Of a DNA stretch of 64,000 nt, positions 31,750-43,833 are shown one piece after another. Location: the NCBI RefSeq assembly GCF_037392515.1, contig NC_090283.1, positions 40,160,706 through 40,224,705 of the forward strand, given 5' to 3'. The notes under the pieces were generated by a model that saw only the letters and a program-made list of their open reading frames with translations, made no database searches and had not been told where the DNA came from. Origin of the DNA: Haliotis asinina (Eukaryota > Mollusca > Gastropoda > Lepetellida > Haliotidae). The translations under genes were made by a program, and so were the position numbers. Numbering within the stretch: position 1 is the first letter of the stretch; each line of letters starts with the position of its first letter.

Positions 31750-31912
31750 TAAGGGAATGACGTGTCCAGGTCATCTCGTGACCTGGGTGACCTACCGCCC
31801 GTATGTTGACCTCGCATCTCTACTTTTTGTAGACTGTGTTATGAGAGAAATTGAGTAAGCGCCACTCACGTGGGCATTGTTGGCTTTCTTACCTGATAAG
31901 TATGTAAAAAAT
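31750..31912 (-). repeat. DIRS inverted terminal repeat, right (5' end of element)
   Basis: Inverted counterpart of 25845-26028, starting TAAGGGAATGACGTGTCCAG on the + strand and carrying the same hairpin. It ends near GTATGTAAAAAATA. Confidence 0.9.
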
Positions 31913-32110
31913 ACATATTTTAAAATTATTAACGAATTATCTATCACAAGTTCGCTGTATACGGAATAAATAAATGTAACTTAAATCAATTTTAAACTGT
32001 GCTTAACTTTACTCTATGTGTTTACTTTGACCAAATCTTTGCATTGTGTTCATCGGGCCTAAATTACCGAATAAACCCGTCTATAAGTCCGTCTGTCTGT
32101 CTGTCTATTC
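31913..32110 (+). mobile_element. LINE 3' end right of the DIRS insertion
   Basis: The sequence resumes the LINE interrupted at 25845, runs through a short reading frame (YFKIINELSITSSLYTE, then stop) and a 3' UTR, and ends in ACCGAATAAA followed by (GTCT)n at about 32093-32110. The ending matches the LINE tail at 12.6 kb. Confidence 0.65.
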
Positions 32111-32373
32111 ACCGAAGAAGAAAGAATAAACGCCCTCTCAATACTTTAAGAGTCACAGCATTTATGAACATCAATGAAAACAGTTATGAAACGGTGACCA
32201 AGGGTGTGAACACCACACACCACAGGCCCTCGTGTCTTTGATAGGATTACAGATTTACGAAACTGTGAGTTTGATATGACCCCGACTCATAATACTTCAT
32301 AGTGCGAAGTAGACTACATTACTGTACTGTGAAGTATTTCCATTCGGGGACCATCTCAAATATATACATATAA

Positions 32374-32377
32374 AATT

Positions 32378-32420
<43 letters not shown>

Positions 32421-32422
32421 TT
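32374..32422. repeat. (TTTA)n microsatellite
   Basis: About twelve TTTA units. Similar tracts follow exon 6 in both receptor copies. Confidence 0.9.
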
Positions 32423-32499
32423 TTAATGCTCGCAAAGACACAAGTGCCTGTAGTGGTGATATATATATTTTTATATACCGCACATTCCACGCACTAGTG

Positions 32500-32880
32500 C
32501 ATGCTCAAGGCGCTGGTATTTTTCTCCGATCACTGGATGTCAATCTCAATAGCACATCGTATTTCAATCTCAACTCCCTGGGGAGTATACAACTCTTGCT
32601 GCCACTTGGCGAACCGAGTTTATTGAGGTACCTATTCACAGCTGGGTGGACTGGGACACATATTCCAAGTAATTTGTCTAAGTTCACTGCAGGTGGCTGT
32701 ATCTACCTACCAACTAGGTGTTTGGACGTATACATGTGGCCACCATCCGGTCATATACCAACGAATTCGTGGGTTCTTTTAAGTGCACAGGGTTGTGTAC
32801 TGTACATTAGGGGTTGTGACAACACTGAGAGGGTCTGCACACAATGTTGACTCCAAGATATTTACTCCAGGTCACATGTG
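32500..32880 (+). repeat. Dispersed repeat, first copy
   Basis: The core ATGTGGCCACCATCCGGTCA, then TACCAACGAATTCGTGGGT, CAGGGTTG and a GATATTTACTCCAGGTCAC end recur at 33400-33600 in the same orientation. No coding sequence is supported. The family is unknown to me. Confidence 0.6.
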
Positions 32881-33171
32881 GGCTGGATCCAGACACGCCA
32901 ACCTCGCTGGATCACTAGCCTGGCGCCTGAGCCAGCTCGCCCACGATGTCCCACGACCATCCGGTCATGTACGTTGCGTGCTTAGACAAGCATGTCTTAC
33001 CGAAGCTCATTTGCAATCCGGATTTTCCGGGTTCTTCCGAAGTAATTGCTTAATATAGTAGCAAATAGCTGTCCCTAAATTGTAATGGAAAGGAAACACA
33101 CTATCCTGATTCTGTGGATGTTTTCGCTCCATTGGTTCCTCATTTTAGTTAATGCAATATTGAGACTACAT

Positions 33172-33322
33172 GTGTGAGTGAGTGAGTTTGATCTAACGCC
33201 GCTTTTAGCAATACTCCAGCAGTATAATAATGGGGGACACGAGACATGTACGGAGCCCATATGGGGTCCTGGGAGTGACAAGCTACCCCCCACGAGGTTA
33301 CCCCGCGCCCCAGCTGGAGAGT
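33172..33322 (-). repeat. tRNA-derived SINE, diverged antisense copy
   Basis: Read on the - strand the copy ends in the SINE tail (TATTGCTAAAAGCGGCGTTA then CACTCACTCAC) and matches, with many changes, the intact SINE at 43834-44000. The tRNA-like boxes are largely eroded. Confidence 0.7.
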
Positions 33323-33399
33323 GTGGCTGCCACAAATTACCAGGCATTAAAATAGAAGAATATTTATGTATAGTACATATAGTACGCAACTGGTATAAG

Positions 33400-33600
33400 G
33401 TCAAGTCGACGATATTTTCACTCGATCACTGCATATCAATCAAATCAACGTATTCATGTGGCCACCATCTGGCCATTTACCAAGGGATTATTTGGTACTT
33501 TGGTACTCAGGGTTGCTTGAAACACAGTAAAAGAGTCAAAGATGCACACAAAGCTGATCCCAAGGTTTTTACACCCAGTCACTAGTGGGTTCGATCGCTC
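33400..33600 (+). repeat. Dispersed repeat, second copy
   Basis: It shares ATGTGGCCACCATCTGGCCA, TTTACCAAGG, CTCAGGGTTG and a GGTTTTTACACCCAGTCACT end with 32500-32880. It is shorter and more diverged. Confidence 0.6.
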
Positions 33601-34490
33601 CCCAGATCACTAAAGTACTGTCGCAAACAGAAACATACGCTGCTTGCCGACTCTAATTCTGCATCCCTAAAATTTACACAACTGCAAATAGGATATGTCG
33701 AAATGCGTATGAGCATATTTGTTTATGTGGTTTAATGTTTGTACAAGGTTCATATTGAAATTAGCACTACACAAAATAAACAAGAAAATAACCCATATAA
33801 CGATGATAATAAACACCCGGGGTTTAATATGTCTACCGACATTTACCATGACATGATACATGTACAGGAAGGTGGCAGTAGTTGTCTCCCTTGTCTCATC
33901 ACAACTGTAAGTCATTGTGGCGTGGACGAGGAAATACACAAATGCGCTTGGTTGAGAGAGATGAGACTTGTTATCTCCCTTACGCCAGGTGTTTCAAGAG
34001 AAGCAATGTGTACATGTCTATGTAACAAAACGCAAATTATTGACAGCTTGTCTCTGTGGCGATTTACATCGAAAATCTTAAACTCTTCACATTGCTGCAT
34101 GGTTAATGTTTTCTACTTGCGGTCCGCATGAATAGTCTATCGTTAGATTATTGCTAGTATGTGTTAACTTCATGGGTTGAACCTGTACAGATACTGTGCA
34201 GAATTGGTTTCTAGCAACAATGGGAAGTGCGGCGAATGGGGTTGGGGTTGGGCGGTCAGGTTCGATGTTCATGATGTCAGTCACTGGATCTGATCCTGAC
34301 TCGAATACTTACAGTCTCCTGCAGTATGACTGGAACGTTGCTGGGTGAAAAGTTTAACAACAAAACAAATACTTCCAGAGCTGAAGCTGTAAAGATACTG
34401 TTTACGCTCCATGCATGACGTAAAATCGCCGAACGGGAGAGTGTCTTCAGGCTCGTCTTGCGTGTCATTGTATCTCACTTAAGGAGGTAC
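33601..34490. other. No gene seen; short repeat fragment
   Basis: No coding sequence is supported. A fragment of the GGCGTAAAAC-tail repeat (GGTCAGGTTCGATGTTCATG, then ACTCGAATACTTACAG) lies at about 34240-34316. Confidence 0.45.
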
Positions 34491-34493
34491 TCG

Positions 34494-34727
34494 TGAAGGT
34501 CGTGGTTAGAATATTAGCCTTCAGTCAACTATGCTTGTCGTAAGAGTCGACGTATGTTATCGGGTGGTCAGGCTTGCTGACTTGGTTGACACAAGTCATC
34601 GTATCCGAATTGCATAGATCGATGCTTATGATGTTGATCACTGGATGTTCTCATCCATACTCGATTATTCCTTACATCTGTAATAATGCTGCATGCGGGT
34701 AAAACTAAACTCACTCACTCACTCACC
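34494..34727 (+). repeat. GGCGTAAAAC-tail repeat with intact CTCAC tail
   Basis: The order GAAGGTCGTGG, ACTATGCTTGTCGTAAGAG, GCTGACTTGGTTGACACA, TGATGTTGATCACTGGAT and the end GGGTAAAACTAAACTCACTC gives a near full-length copy. Confidence 0.8.
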
Positions 34728-36030
34728 CTTCTTACGGAGATCGCTTTTGTCACATTTATTTACTGTTAGTGAACGGAAAGGACGGTGGTGGTGAGATTTG
34801 CTTGTACAAGATATTATCGACTTAAATGAAACTATTCATGTCACAAGAATAAAGATAAGTTGCATTCGACATAAAACTGTATATTGGTATGATTTTTGTT
34901 TTCTTTAGACTGTGTATACAGTATCGGTAAACCATACGGCCAAAGCGGAAGTCCGCCAGTAGATGTCTTTACATGCTCTGCGCATGCGCACAGCGAAACT
35001 AAAGTTAATGTGAAACCAACGAATTGTTCGTTACACATACCGCAGTACTCAAAAATCAGAAGTTATAGCCTCTCTGTACAAATCTAGACACAGTTCATTC
35101 TTCCCGGTTAGGTTATTTTCCAGTGACGCCATGTGTCAACTTCTGATTACGTCATCATTCGTTCATTCACTTAGTTTTAGATTCACACAGTGAGTCTATC
35201 ATCTTTGTGTCCTGCAAATATTTACATTTTCTGTTGTATTTTGGTATAACACTCGGACATTACACCTAGTAGTCGAGATATGCATTTGTTGGGATGGAAT
35301 CGACCTCCACATGAAGGTTTATGTAAGTTTTCATAGGGCATCCATGAAGCCCTTGTGTCCTATCTCTATTTCGACTATCAACGCGGGAAGGAAGTGCTTT
35401 GGGCCTGTATCTTGCAGGCAGTCCATAGATAAACCTCACCTCTGACCTTGAACCCCATATTCTCTTGTAGTTATCGTAATGCTTTCCTTCTCAAGGAGCA
35501 TATGTCTTTTTGTCTAAGGGCGTGTTTCAATAATATACTATCAGAAAAAAGAAACGCACGGACGAAAAACCTCGTCCTCAAATAGACTTATATGCATGAA
35601 ATTGTACACCAGTTTAGAGGAAGGTAACATATATACAACCAAGTGGATATTTTACATAACAGAGACGTTGAGCACGATGGTAACGACTTAGTACGACCCC
35701 GACGTCTCTCAGACCAATTTCATTCAAACTGTTCCGGACAGTTTGCCCGGGTATCATCTGAGGACCAGGCAGCCAAGTACATGGATAGATAGTTTAAGTT
35801 TAAGTAGGTGTTCGGGCAACTAGGTCCGTCACAAAGGTATGCTAATTTTCGAAACGTTTATAAAGTATTAATACTGCCACAAGCTTTAATATAAGGACGA
35901 AAGACATTCGAAACATCAGTACGGGCGAAATTCCGTGAACACAACAGTCCAGTCAAAGAGATATATCTCTACTGAGTGATGTAAGCGATTCAATCATCGC
36001 CTTACGTTGAGTTACATACTTTTGGCAATG
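34728..36030. other. No gene seen
   Basis: AT-rich DNA with no supported gene. An AAAAAAGAAACGCACGGACG string at about 35547 resembles the terminus of the small elements at 48.7 and 63.1 kb, but no second end was found. Confidence 0.4.
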
Positions 36031-36090
36031 CAAATAATGGGCCACATTATCTAGCTGATGACACCGTCTTTTCAAGAATCGAGAAAATAC

Positions 36091-37310
36091 TCAACACGAT
36101 CTCCCAATACAGCTGACGTCGGGCTTCAGCATGCATCGAACTTCTAACAGTTTATGTCTGAGATCGAAAGGCATTTCACCCGATTCAACATGTAGAGTGT
36201 CAACAGAGGTTGTTCTAAATGCTTCAAAACAGATTCGGAGGGCTTTTGACTGAACAGCATCTAGTCTTGCCTTCTCTTTAAGACATGCAGATCCATAAGC
36301 TTGACAGCCGATATCAAGCCATAATAGGACTCTTATCAAACAAGAGTCCCAAAAAACTCTTATCAAACAAGAGTCCAAAAAAGTTCACTTTATCCACAAA
36401 CTCCAAAGGAGAACCGCAGAAAACCAATTTTGGATTTTGAGGAATCTCTTCCAAGTAAAAATGATTGCAGACAATTTCGAGGCTGAAATCTTACAATCCC
36501 ACTGTATACACTAGTCTTGTACAATGCCGAGAGATTGTTGAAGGCCATTGAAGACGTCAAAATTACTGGACCGTTTCCACAACGCTCCATCATCAGCAAA
36601 CTGTGAAGTTTTGTCCAGGACATTGATATTCTCAAACAGGTCATTAATCATGACATTAAATAATGTTGGACTGATTACACTACCTTTGGGAGCTCCATTT
36701 TCTAACTTGAAAGTATGCGACAGTGAAGTTCCACTGTGAACTTGTATCTTTATATCCCTCACAAAATCATTTATCCAAGCATGCATCCACAAAACTCCAA
36801 GCTTATACAGTTTTATTACCAAACCGTCCCTTCCTAGCGCCTTAATTTCAGTTTCAAGCCGCACTAAATGATCAGCACAGATCTGTTTTTCCCAAAAGCC
36901 TGACTGAACACCCGAAAAGAGATTGTCCTTTTCCAAGAAGTAAACTAGCCAGTTGTTTACCATTCCCTCCATTACTTTGCACATGTTGGAGGCAACAGCA
37001 ATAGGCCTATAACATGTGGCTTGAGTAGGATCTTTACCAGGCTTAGGACTAGGAACTACAAATGCCTTTTTCCAAGAGATTTTCCAAGAAAGTTTGCTTT
37101 CAAACCAAATGTGATTTAAAAGTAAAAGCATTGTTTCCATGTTGATAAGTGGCAGATGTTTGAACATATCATTACACAATGAATCATCACCGGGGGAGGT
37201 ATTAGTCCGCCAAGAGATGACGTTCCTTCATTCCTGGAAACAAAATAAAGAGCTGTAGTCAGCGATATCATGTGTTGGACAATGTAAGATATCTGAAAAC
37301 TCTGATTCAA
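36091..37310 (-). pseudogene. Reverse transcriptase and post-RT region of the - strand LINE
   Basis: The longest frame (37179-36511) shows VVPSPKPGKDPTQATCYRPI, FSGVQSGFWEKQICADHLVR, LENGAPKGSVISPTLFNVMI and QFADDGALWKR (FADD catalytic box). The post-RT frame reads LLWLDIGCQAYGSACLKEKA and LRICFEAFRTTSVDTLHVESGE, typical of Jockey/I-type elements. A tandem duplication of about 30 bp (TCTTATCAAACAAGAGTCC) at about 36326-36378 adds an insertion there. Confidence 0.8.
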
Positions 37311-37429
37311 ATGTCTCCTTAAGAATTCAAAAGTCTAACCTAAATTTGTCTGTACTAGATACGTTCTGAAAGGACTCAGCCAATGCATTACTTTTGTTAA
37401 TATTTGTGCACCTCTACCAATAGATGGAA

Positions 37430-38125
37430 TTACATGGCATTTCTGTTGATGGAACTTGTATAGTTTATGCGAAGGCAAACATTTGGCTTCAGTAAAAGTT
37501 TGTCTGAGGAAAGCGGAAGTGAGTCGAAATTCCAGGAGTCAGAAGGTAAAGCAGACTCTTCAACCGTTTCCTTGACCCTCTTCCGATCATCATGAGCTGA
37601 CTGATACGCATCTGTCCACCAACAAACTAGCGGTTTTAGAGGACGTTTAGATGAACTTCTGCCCATGGTTTTATCAGCCGCAGCAATAATGTGAGAAACA
37701 AAGCAGTTATGAAACTGTTCAATATGAATTGAATTTATAGCTGGGGTGATAGTGTCGGAGCACAAATCAGTATATGCAGACCAGCCAGCTTTAGAAAAAG
37801 TCCACGGCTGAGCTGTTTCTCTTAATTCTGTTATCGGGTCAAGTTGGAGGCTGGTAAAAACGGGATAGTGATCACTGACAAACGAATCCTGAAACTACAC
37901 TTCCCAATCACAATGTCGAGCTAGTTGTCTACTGACAATGGTCAAATCCAGGGCTGAAAATGAAGCAGAAGCCAAGTCATACTGGGTCATTCGGAAGGAA
38001 CAGATTCTCTTCATCAATGGCTTTGCCTCCAGCATCCAGCTTTACAGCTCTCCACAAGGGAGTGTGGCTATTAAAATTTTCACACAATTCAGACACATTC
38101 AAAAGAGAAACATAATCATCACTTG
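37430..38125 (-). pseudogene. Endonuclease C-terminal part and linker of the - strand LINE
   Basis: Pieces such as NSHTPLWRAVKLDAGG (about 38040) and, near 37850, DSFVSDHYPVFTS carry the endonuclease's terminal SDH motif. The linker then reads PLVCWWTDAYQSAHDDRKR. Between them the middle of the domain is missing. Confidence 0.6.
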
Positions 38126-38139
38126 AAGCAAAAGCATGA

Positions 38140-39066
38140 TTGCAGATATTGAAAATCGTGACTGATCTCGTATACTTCAAATAGATAGTGACTGCATTTG
38201 CTTCAATTTCGGACTCTGGCAATCTAACTTCACTAAAGGACAACGAATCCTTTATGAGTGCTGCACAACCATCTCTAGACCCAAAACGGACGGTCTTTAC
38301 GTGAGCTTCACCACAGTTTTTACATTTAATGGAACTTTCAGTGCACTCTTCATACTTGTGCTTCCCTCCACATTTAGCACAAATATGATGAGAGTCCCTA
38401 CACTTAACAGAAACATGTCCAAACGACTGACATTTGAAACACCGCAGTGCAGGAGGAACATATATTCTGTTGGGAAATCTCTGGAAGTAAATATCAGCAT
38501 GATCGGGTAAGGACTGACCAGCAAATGTAAGCAAAACAGACTTAGTAGGGATTTTATCAGGTCCACGAGTCAGGCGCACAAAGGCGCATAGTTAAGGCAA
38601 AACAGGTTTTATTTCTTCCTCATTCATCTCAACATCCAGTTCAAGACCATAGATAACCCCGCGGGATCTCATGAGTGATTCAGGCTCGTAAGTGGTAACA
38701 TAATGGCCACAAAGTTCTTTAATTTGCATAAGTTTTTGGGCAGCCTAAACGGTTTTTGCTGTAACACTAACATCCCCCCTGGCCATCCTCGTAATACTGA
38801 TAATTTCAGTAGTAACCTTAGGCCCGCTTGGTCATCAGTAGACAAAGAGTTGTAGAAACGCCATCACAAACATCTGCCGTAATGATGACAGTGGTTGACT
38901 TCACCTGAACTAGCTCATCATAAATAAAAGTAAGATCAGACCATGCAGCAGTAGCAGCAGGTGGTTGCTTGCTTCACAACACAAGCTTTCTTAGAAGAAC
39001 CACCTGGAATGCGACCGATCCGCTTCCTCCCAGAGGACACCACTTTGAAGTCACCTTCACAGTCCA
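38140..39066 (-). pseudogene. Gag-like ORF1 with three CCHC zinc knuckles
   Basis: The start is probably MDCEGDFKVVSSGRKRIG at 39066. After breaks, an RRM-like part (SRGVIYGLELDVEMNEEEIK) leads to the frame at 38579-37977 with VPPALRCFKCQSFGHVSVKC and two further CxxC...H...C knuckles (CAKCGGKHKYEEC, CKNCGEAHV). Such proteins bind element RNA. The frame then runs toward the endonuclease end, suggesting a deletion fused the two. Confidence 0.7.
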
Positions 39067-39179
39067 TGCTGTTTGATTGATCCACGAAAAGGAATAAAAG
39101 TAAAGTTTCAAGACACAACAAGCGTGGAGACAACAAAAAGGGGAAACCATAAACAACCAAGTATGTAAGGATACTGTTC

Positions 39180-39424
39180 AGTTTGCGCTGAAGCAAAGTC
39201 CCAGGCAACCTGTCTGCTGTGCTCTCACCAGTAGCAGCACGAGTTACCGATGCAGCCCGAGGTGTGCCTCTAATATGGAGGTCATTTATTATACCCGTAT
39301 GCTTGCAACAAATTGTAAGCCATGACACATTGCTCAGACTAACATTCAGACACCTGGCAACAGATGATTGGTAATCTCCAGTATGCATTCTTTCAAATGG
39401 CGATGTTCCGTGTCGCAGAGCCAA
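39180..39424 (-). pseudogene. Tc1-like transposase HTH fragment
   Basis: The frame reads YQSSVARCLNVSLSNVSWL, HTGIINDLHIRGTPRAASVT, which matches the pattern of Tc1 paired-like domains (iArxlxVSxxTVxRL...TGxvxDrpRxGRPRxTt). The catalytic part is absent. Confidence 0.5.
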
Positions 39425-39429
39425 GACGT

Positions 39430-39890
39430 GACGTAGTGATTTGACCTTGAAAATCCTTTAAAACAAAGACCAATATTAGAAAGTGATTTGTATTTTTTAT
39501 TGCCAGACAGCGAATGACCTTTGTTGCACATTTTCAACTGGAAGTTGCATTCTGTTGCATTCTGACGCTGCCTTTCTCATCCTTGTAAGAAATCTCATCA
39601 AAATCAACATTTTCAGGTAAAATCGATTTTTTACTTGACCAATTGTCTAAAATAACGTTATCAACACTTTTCCCACATATTTTAACGATTGTTTGAGCAC
39701 AATAGGTAATTAATAGATTTTAACAATGCAAAAATCGCCTATGCATTTATTTTTTTAGATAGTGCATATAACCGTAATTTAGTTATTAAGTCATTGCTGA
39801 TCATACACTGGGAATCAATGACAACGCATATCAGGAATAAATGTCAGACTGACTTTTATTTCTCATTTGTCCAAAAAATACATATGACGG
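39430..39890. other. No gene seen
   Basis: AT-rich DNA between two Tc1-like fragments. It may include remnants of the same transposons, but I cannot support any feature. Confidence 0.35.
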
Positions 39891-40019
39891 TTCAGGAAAT
39901 GGCATTATGATGACTTGTTAACAGTACTGCAGTGTTTACAAAGGACTTCGGAAAATACAATGTCTTGGCGAGCACTTCAAAAACAGTTGATATGAGGACA
40001 CAATTGTCAATGACACATC

Positions 40020-40330
40020 TCAAAACCCTGTGTGTCCACTTCGGGTAGCTATACAAGCTTGGATACTGCCAGGCTTTGATAAGCACAACCTGAAGCAATT
40101 CCGAAGATGGACAACGACGATGTGCCAATCTTGCCTTGTGACGTCACGTGGGACGTGGGTGGACTTGGCCACTTCCTGTTGCCCTATGACGTTGCTGCAG
40201 CATCGAAAGGGTCTTCTGGTTGATGTGGAATGATTAGCAACGTCTGCCTGTGTTTGGCCACCGTGCAGCATTCCATTCACTTTGCTTCTTTGGATGTTGG
40301 TCAACCGTGTCATCGTGAATGTGAATGATA
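40020..40330 (-). pseudogene. Second Tc1-like transposase N-terminal fragment
   Basis: From about 40313 the frame reads MTRLTNIQRSKVNGMLHGGQ, TQADVANHS, VAKSTHVPRDVTRQDWHIVV and HLRNCFRLCL, the order of a Tc1 HTH region followed by its qDrxixxxxxRN linker. Degraded sequence continues to about 39900. Confidence 0.5.
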
Positions 40331-40389
40331 GCCATTTCTCAACCTGTGCTTTATGGGAGCTGAGTTTGTACATTGCACGTGCATCATGG

Positions 40390-41125
40390 TTTTCTGTTCC
40401 CCAGCTGTGTTGTCGTGACAGATGCTCTTGGGTGCGCGTGAGATGTCACGTCCCTGTAATTTGTAAACGTGGGAATCGAATCTGAAAACGTCAGAAGTGT
40501 GCATTTTAACCATACGTTTTCACCAAATTGTAGTTTTGAAAACAGCAACATCTCCAAACAGAACTTAGTGTTGAAGGTCCAATATGCGTTTTAAAGCCTC
40601 TCAATATATATCGTGACAAGATGCGTCTGCGCTTCAGATTGCGGTAACCACTTGATCACCATGGAGATAGTTTATCCATGTCGTGACGAGTTTCTGCAGC
40701 CCATTAACTCCGGTGAAAAGAAACATAACAGAATCACATTACATACATACCTTAAGACCATAGTTGACAAAATAAATCGATAAAATAAGTTCAAATGTTA
40801 CAAAACACTGTGATCACGCCCGTTCATTCAGTTTGTCAATGGGCGTTGGGACTACATAGTAAGCTCAGAAGAGTGAGACAGACAGTATCAGATAACCCCG
40901 TATTGTCCTTATATTTTGGTACATGACAACTGGAGACGTTACGTTGCATGTATGCACAGGACTGCGACCATCCGGTTTCATTCACTGAACGGTGACAATG
41001 ATTTATGTGTAAGGAGAACATGATACCTGGCATTAGCTGTCGATATAAATATCTGTGACGTTTTATCAGCGATCTATGAATGTACTTGTGAATAGTATAT
41101 AGTTTATCTTCTTCTTGAAGACATC
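40390..41125. other. Upstream region of receptor copy A
   Basis: No gene is seen. The last few hundred bases presumably contain the promoter of the receptor-like gene starting at 41126. Confidence 0.35.
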
Positions 41126-41689
41126 ATGGTGTCTTGTTCTGCTTGGATTCTGATTGTGGTTTACTTGGTATCTGTTACGTTCTCTTATGAAGAACTTACT
41201 GTTGATGGCAACTGTTCAGGAACTCTCCCGCAGAGAAGTTTGATGTATGGGGAAAGCCAGTGAGTAACATTATATTTTGGATAATTTATTCTTAACGGTA
41301 TGTATCGATATACAATTATGATAGTCAAACGCAAACGTTTTGGAAACATACTGCAAAGACAATTTTTGGAAAGGCGATCTCTTTGGACGAACTCTTGGAA
41401 AAATAATCAGTACCTTACTTATTGGGTTACTTTTATTCTCTGACGCTGGAACTCCGCTCACGCCATTCGTGTTTATTTCTTTGTCGGGCCTTGTGTGAGC
41501 AACAACAGAAGTGTGAACTCAACCGTGACTTCGTCTTATATAGATCTCAGGCAACGCCAGTCAACGGCTCCATATAAACGTTGACAGTAACAACAGTTTA
41601 GAATGGACAGCCATCATATAGTATGGACATTGTGGACTGAAGTAGTTATTGCAAGTTTACTTATATTGACACTAGTCTATATATACAAA

Positions 41690-42960
41690 ACGAAGTTAAA
41701 TGCAGTTAACGAATTTTACTTCATTTGGTAATAAACATGTACCATACATTATATACATGGCGAAATCGAATGTAGTTAACACATACGCTTGCTTCACTTG
41801 GTAATAAACATGTACCATACATTATATACATGGCGAAGTCGAATGTAGTTAACATACGTTTGCTTCACTTGATAATAAACATGTACCATACATTATATAC
41901 ATGGCGAAGTCGAATGTAGTTAACATACGTTTGCTTCACTTGGTAATAAACATGTACCATACATTATATACATGGCGAAGTCGAATGTAGTTAATATACG
42001 TTTGCTTCACTTGATAATAAACATGTACCATACATTATATACATGGCGAAGTCGAATGTAGTTAACATACGTTTGCTTCACTTGATAATAAACATGTACC
42101 ATATATAATATACACAGCGAAGTCGAATGTAGTTAACATACGTTTGCTTCACTTGGTAATAAACATGTACCATACATTATATACATGGCGAAGTCGAATG
42201 TAGTTAACATACGTTTGCTTCACTTGATAATAAACATGTACCATACATTATATACATGGCGAAGTCGAATGTAGTTAACATACGTTTGCTTCACTTGGTA
42301 ATAAACATGTACCATACATTATATACATGGCGAAGTCGAATGTAGTTAACATACGTTTGCTTCACTTGATAATAAACATGTACCATATATAATATACACA
42401 GCGAAGTCGAATGTAGTTAACATACGTTTGCTTCACTTGGTAATAAACATGTACCATACATTATATACATGGCGAAGTCGAATGTAGTTAACATACGTTT
42501 GCTTCACTTGATAATAAACATGTACCATACATTATATACATGGCGAAGTCGAATGTAGTTAACATACGTTTGCTTCACTTGGTAATAAACACGTACCATA
42601 CATTATATACATGGCGAAGTCGAATGTAGTTAACATACGTTTGCTTCACTTGATAATAAACATGTACCATACATTATATACATGGCGAAGTCGAATGTAG
42701 TTAACATACGTTTGGTTCACTTGATAATAAACATGTACCATATATTATATACATAACGAAGTCGAATGTAGTTAACATACGTTTGGTTCACTTGATAATA
42801 AACATGTACCATATATTATATACATAACGAAGTCGAATGTAGTTAACATACGTTTGCTTCACTTGGTAATAAACATGTACCATATATTGTATACATAACG
42901 AAGTTGAATGTAGTTAATACACGTTTGCCTCATTTGGAAATAAACATTCATCTACCAGAA
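41690..42960 (+). repeat. 71-bp satellite array in intron 1 of receptor copy A
   Basis: About 17-18 units of 71 bp carry TAATAAACATGTACCATACA and GGCGAAGTCGAATGTAGTTA. GG/GA variants mark units, and the variant ATATAATATACACAGCG recurs after 284 bp (42103 and 42387), so a 4-unit block has been duplicated. Copies at both edges are more diverged. Confidence 0.95.
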
Positions 42961-43833
42961 CCGATATAACGAAATTCAATGTAGTATTTTTAAACTTACT
43001 TCATTTACTTCGTCAGTAAACATAGAGACATTGTAGATCCACACCTTGCATTCCACAGATTAAGCGCTACGTGGTTCAGACTGAAATTCCTACACGTCTT
43101 GTTCCAGTTGACAACGAATGACTGAGTATTCATTTGTGTCTTCTTCAGTTTCAGAGGCAGCCTTTGACCTGCACATTGTATGGAACAGAATGTGCGTTTT
43201 ATGCTTGGAGTCTTCTTTCCACGTATACATTAAGACCACAGGTCATCTCAGAATTTATACGTAACGATATTGTTGCTACGTAATAGGCGAATGTAATGCG
43301 GCGTATTATAAATATGAATGGAGTGTGATGTTTCATTTGTGAGGGAAATGTTCCATAATTCCGCATCCATTGCCTCAAAATAGTCATAATCATATTCTTA
43401 CAAACACTAACTGTTCGCTTTCTTTAACATTCGGAATTTTATTATTAAATTGCTGATTGCCCGATACATGAGACTATGTGATGCAATTTTCGCCTTACTC
43501 CGTAAACTAGTGTGTGCATGCATACACACAGGGTGTAAAGGCAGTCTTCCACCACATCTGGAGGGTGACATCCCCGCTATAGCACCTTCTTCCTTGTCGG
43601 TACATGGACGGCTTATTGAAGACCCCGAAAGTAACAGCAGCCCTCAGATGACCATAGAATGGGAAGTGTCAAACACTACGGAAAGTGGTAAAACGTTACT
43701 GAGTATTATTATCATGTATTAAGCGTTTCGTTCAACAGTCAGTAGAGATGCTGGTGTTCGTGTGTAAGCGTTGAGATCTTCTGTGAAAATCTATCCAAAG
43801 ACAAGCATAATCAAGACAACCATTTATCAGAAG

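Larger units (their letters stand above)
25845..31912 (-). mobile_element. DIRS-like tyrosine-recombinase retrotransposon, about 6.07 kb
   Basis: The element has inverted terminal repeats (25845-26028 and 31750-31912), an internal complementary region (26086-26177) and, on the - strand, gag, RT/RNase H and tyrosine recombinase genes in the DIRS order. There is no target duplication. Removing it and one shared ATA lets a LINE reading frame run on (VVIRQY|TYFKIINE), which fits recombinase-mediated integration. Its interior is clearly GC-richer than the flanks. It is the best-preserved large element here, with one stop in gag. Confidence 0.9.
36030..39066 (-). mobile_element. I/Nimb-like LINE, 3'-truncated, on the - strand
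   Basis: Reading from 39066 down there are a gag-like ORF1 with three CCHC knuckles, an endonuclease end, a reverse transcriptase and a post-RT region, the layout of I-superfamily (Nimb/Jockey-like) LINEs. Frames are long but interrupted by stops and deletions, including loss of most of the endonuclease. No RNase H or 3' UTR is present at the 3' end, so it stops early near 36030. Confidence 0.75.
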
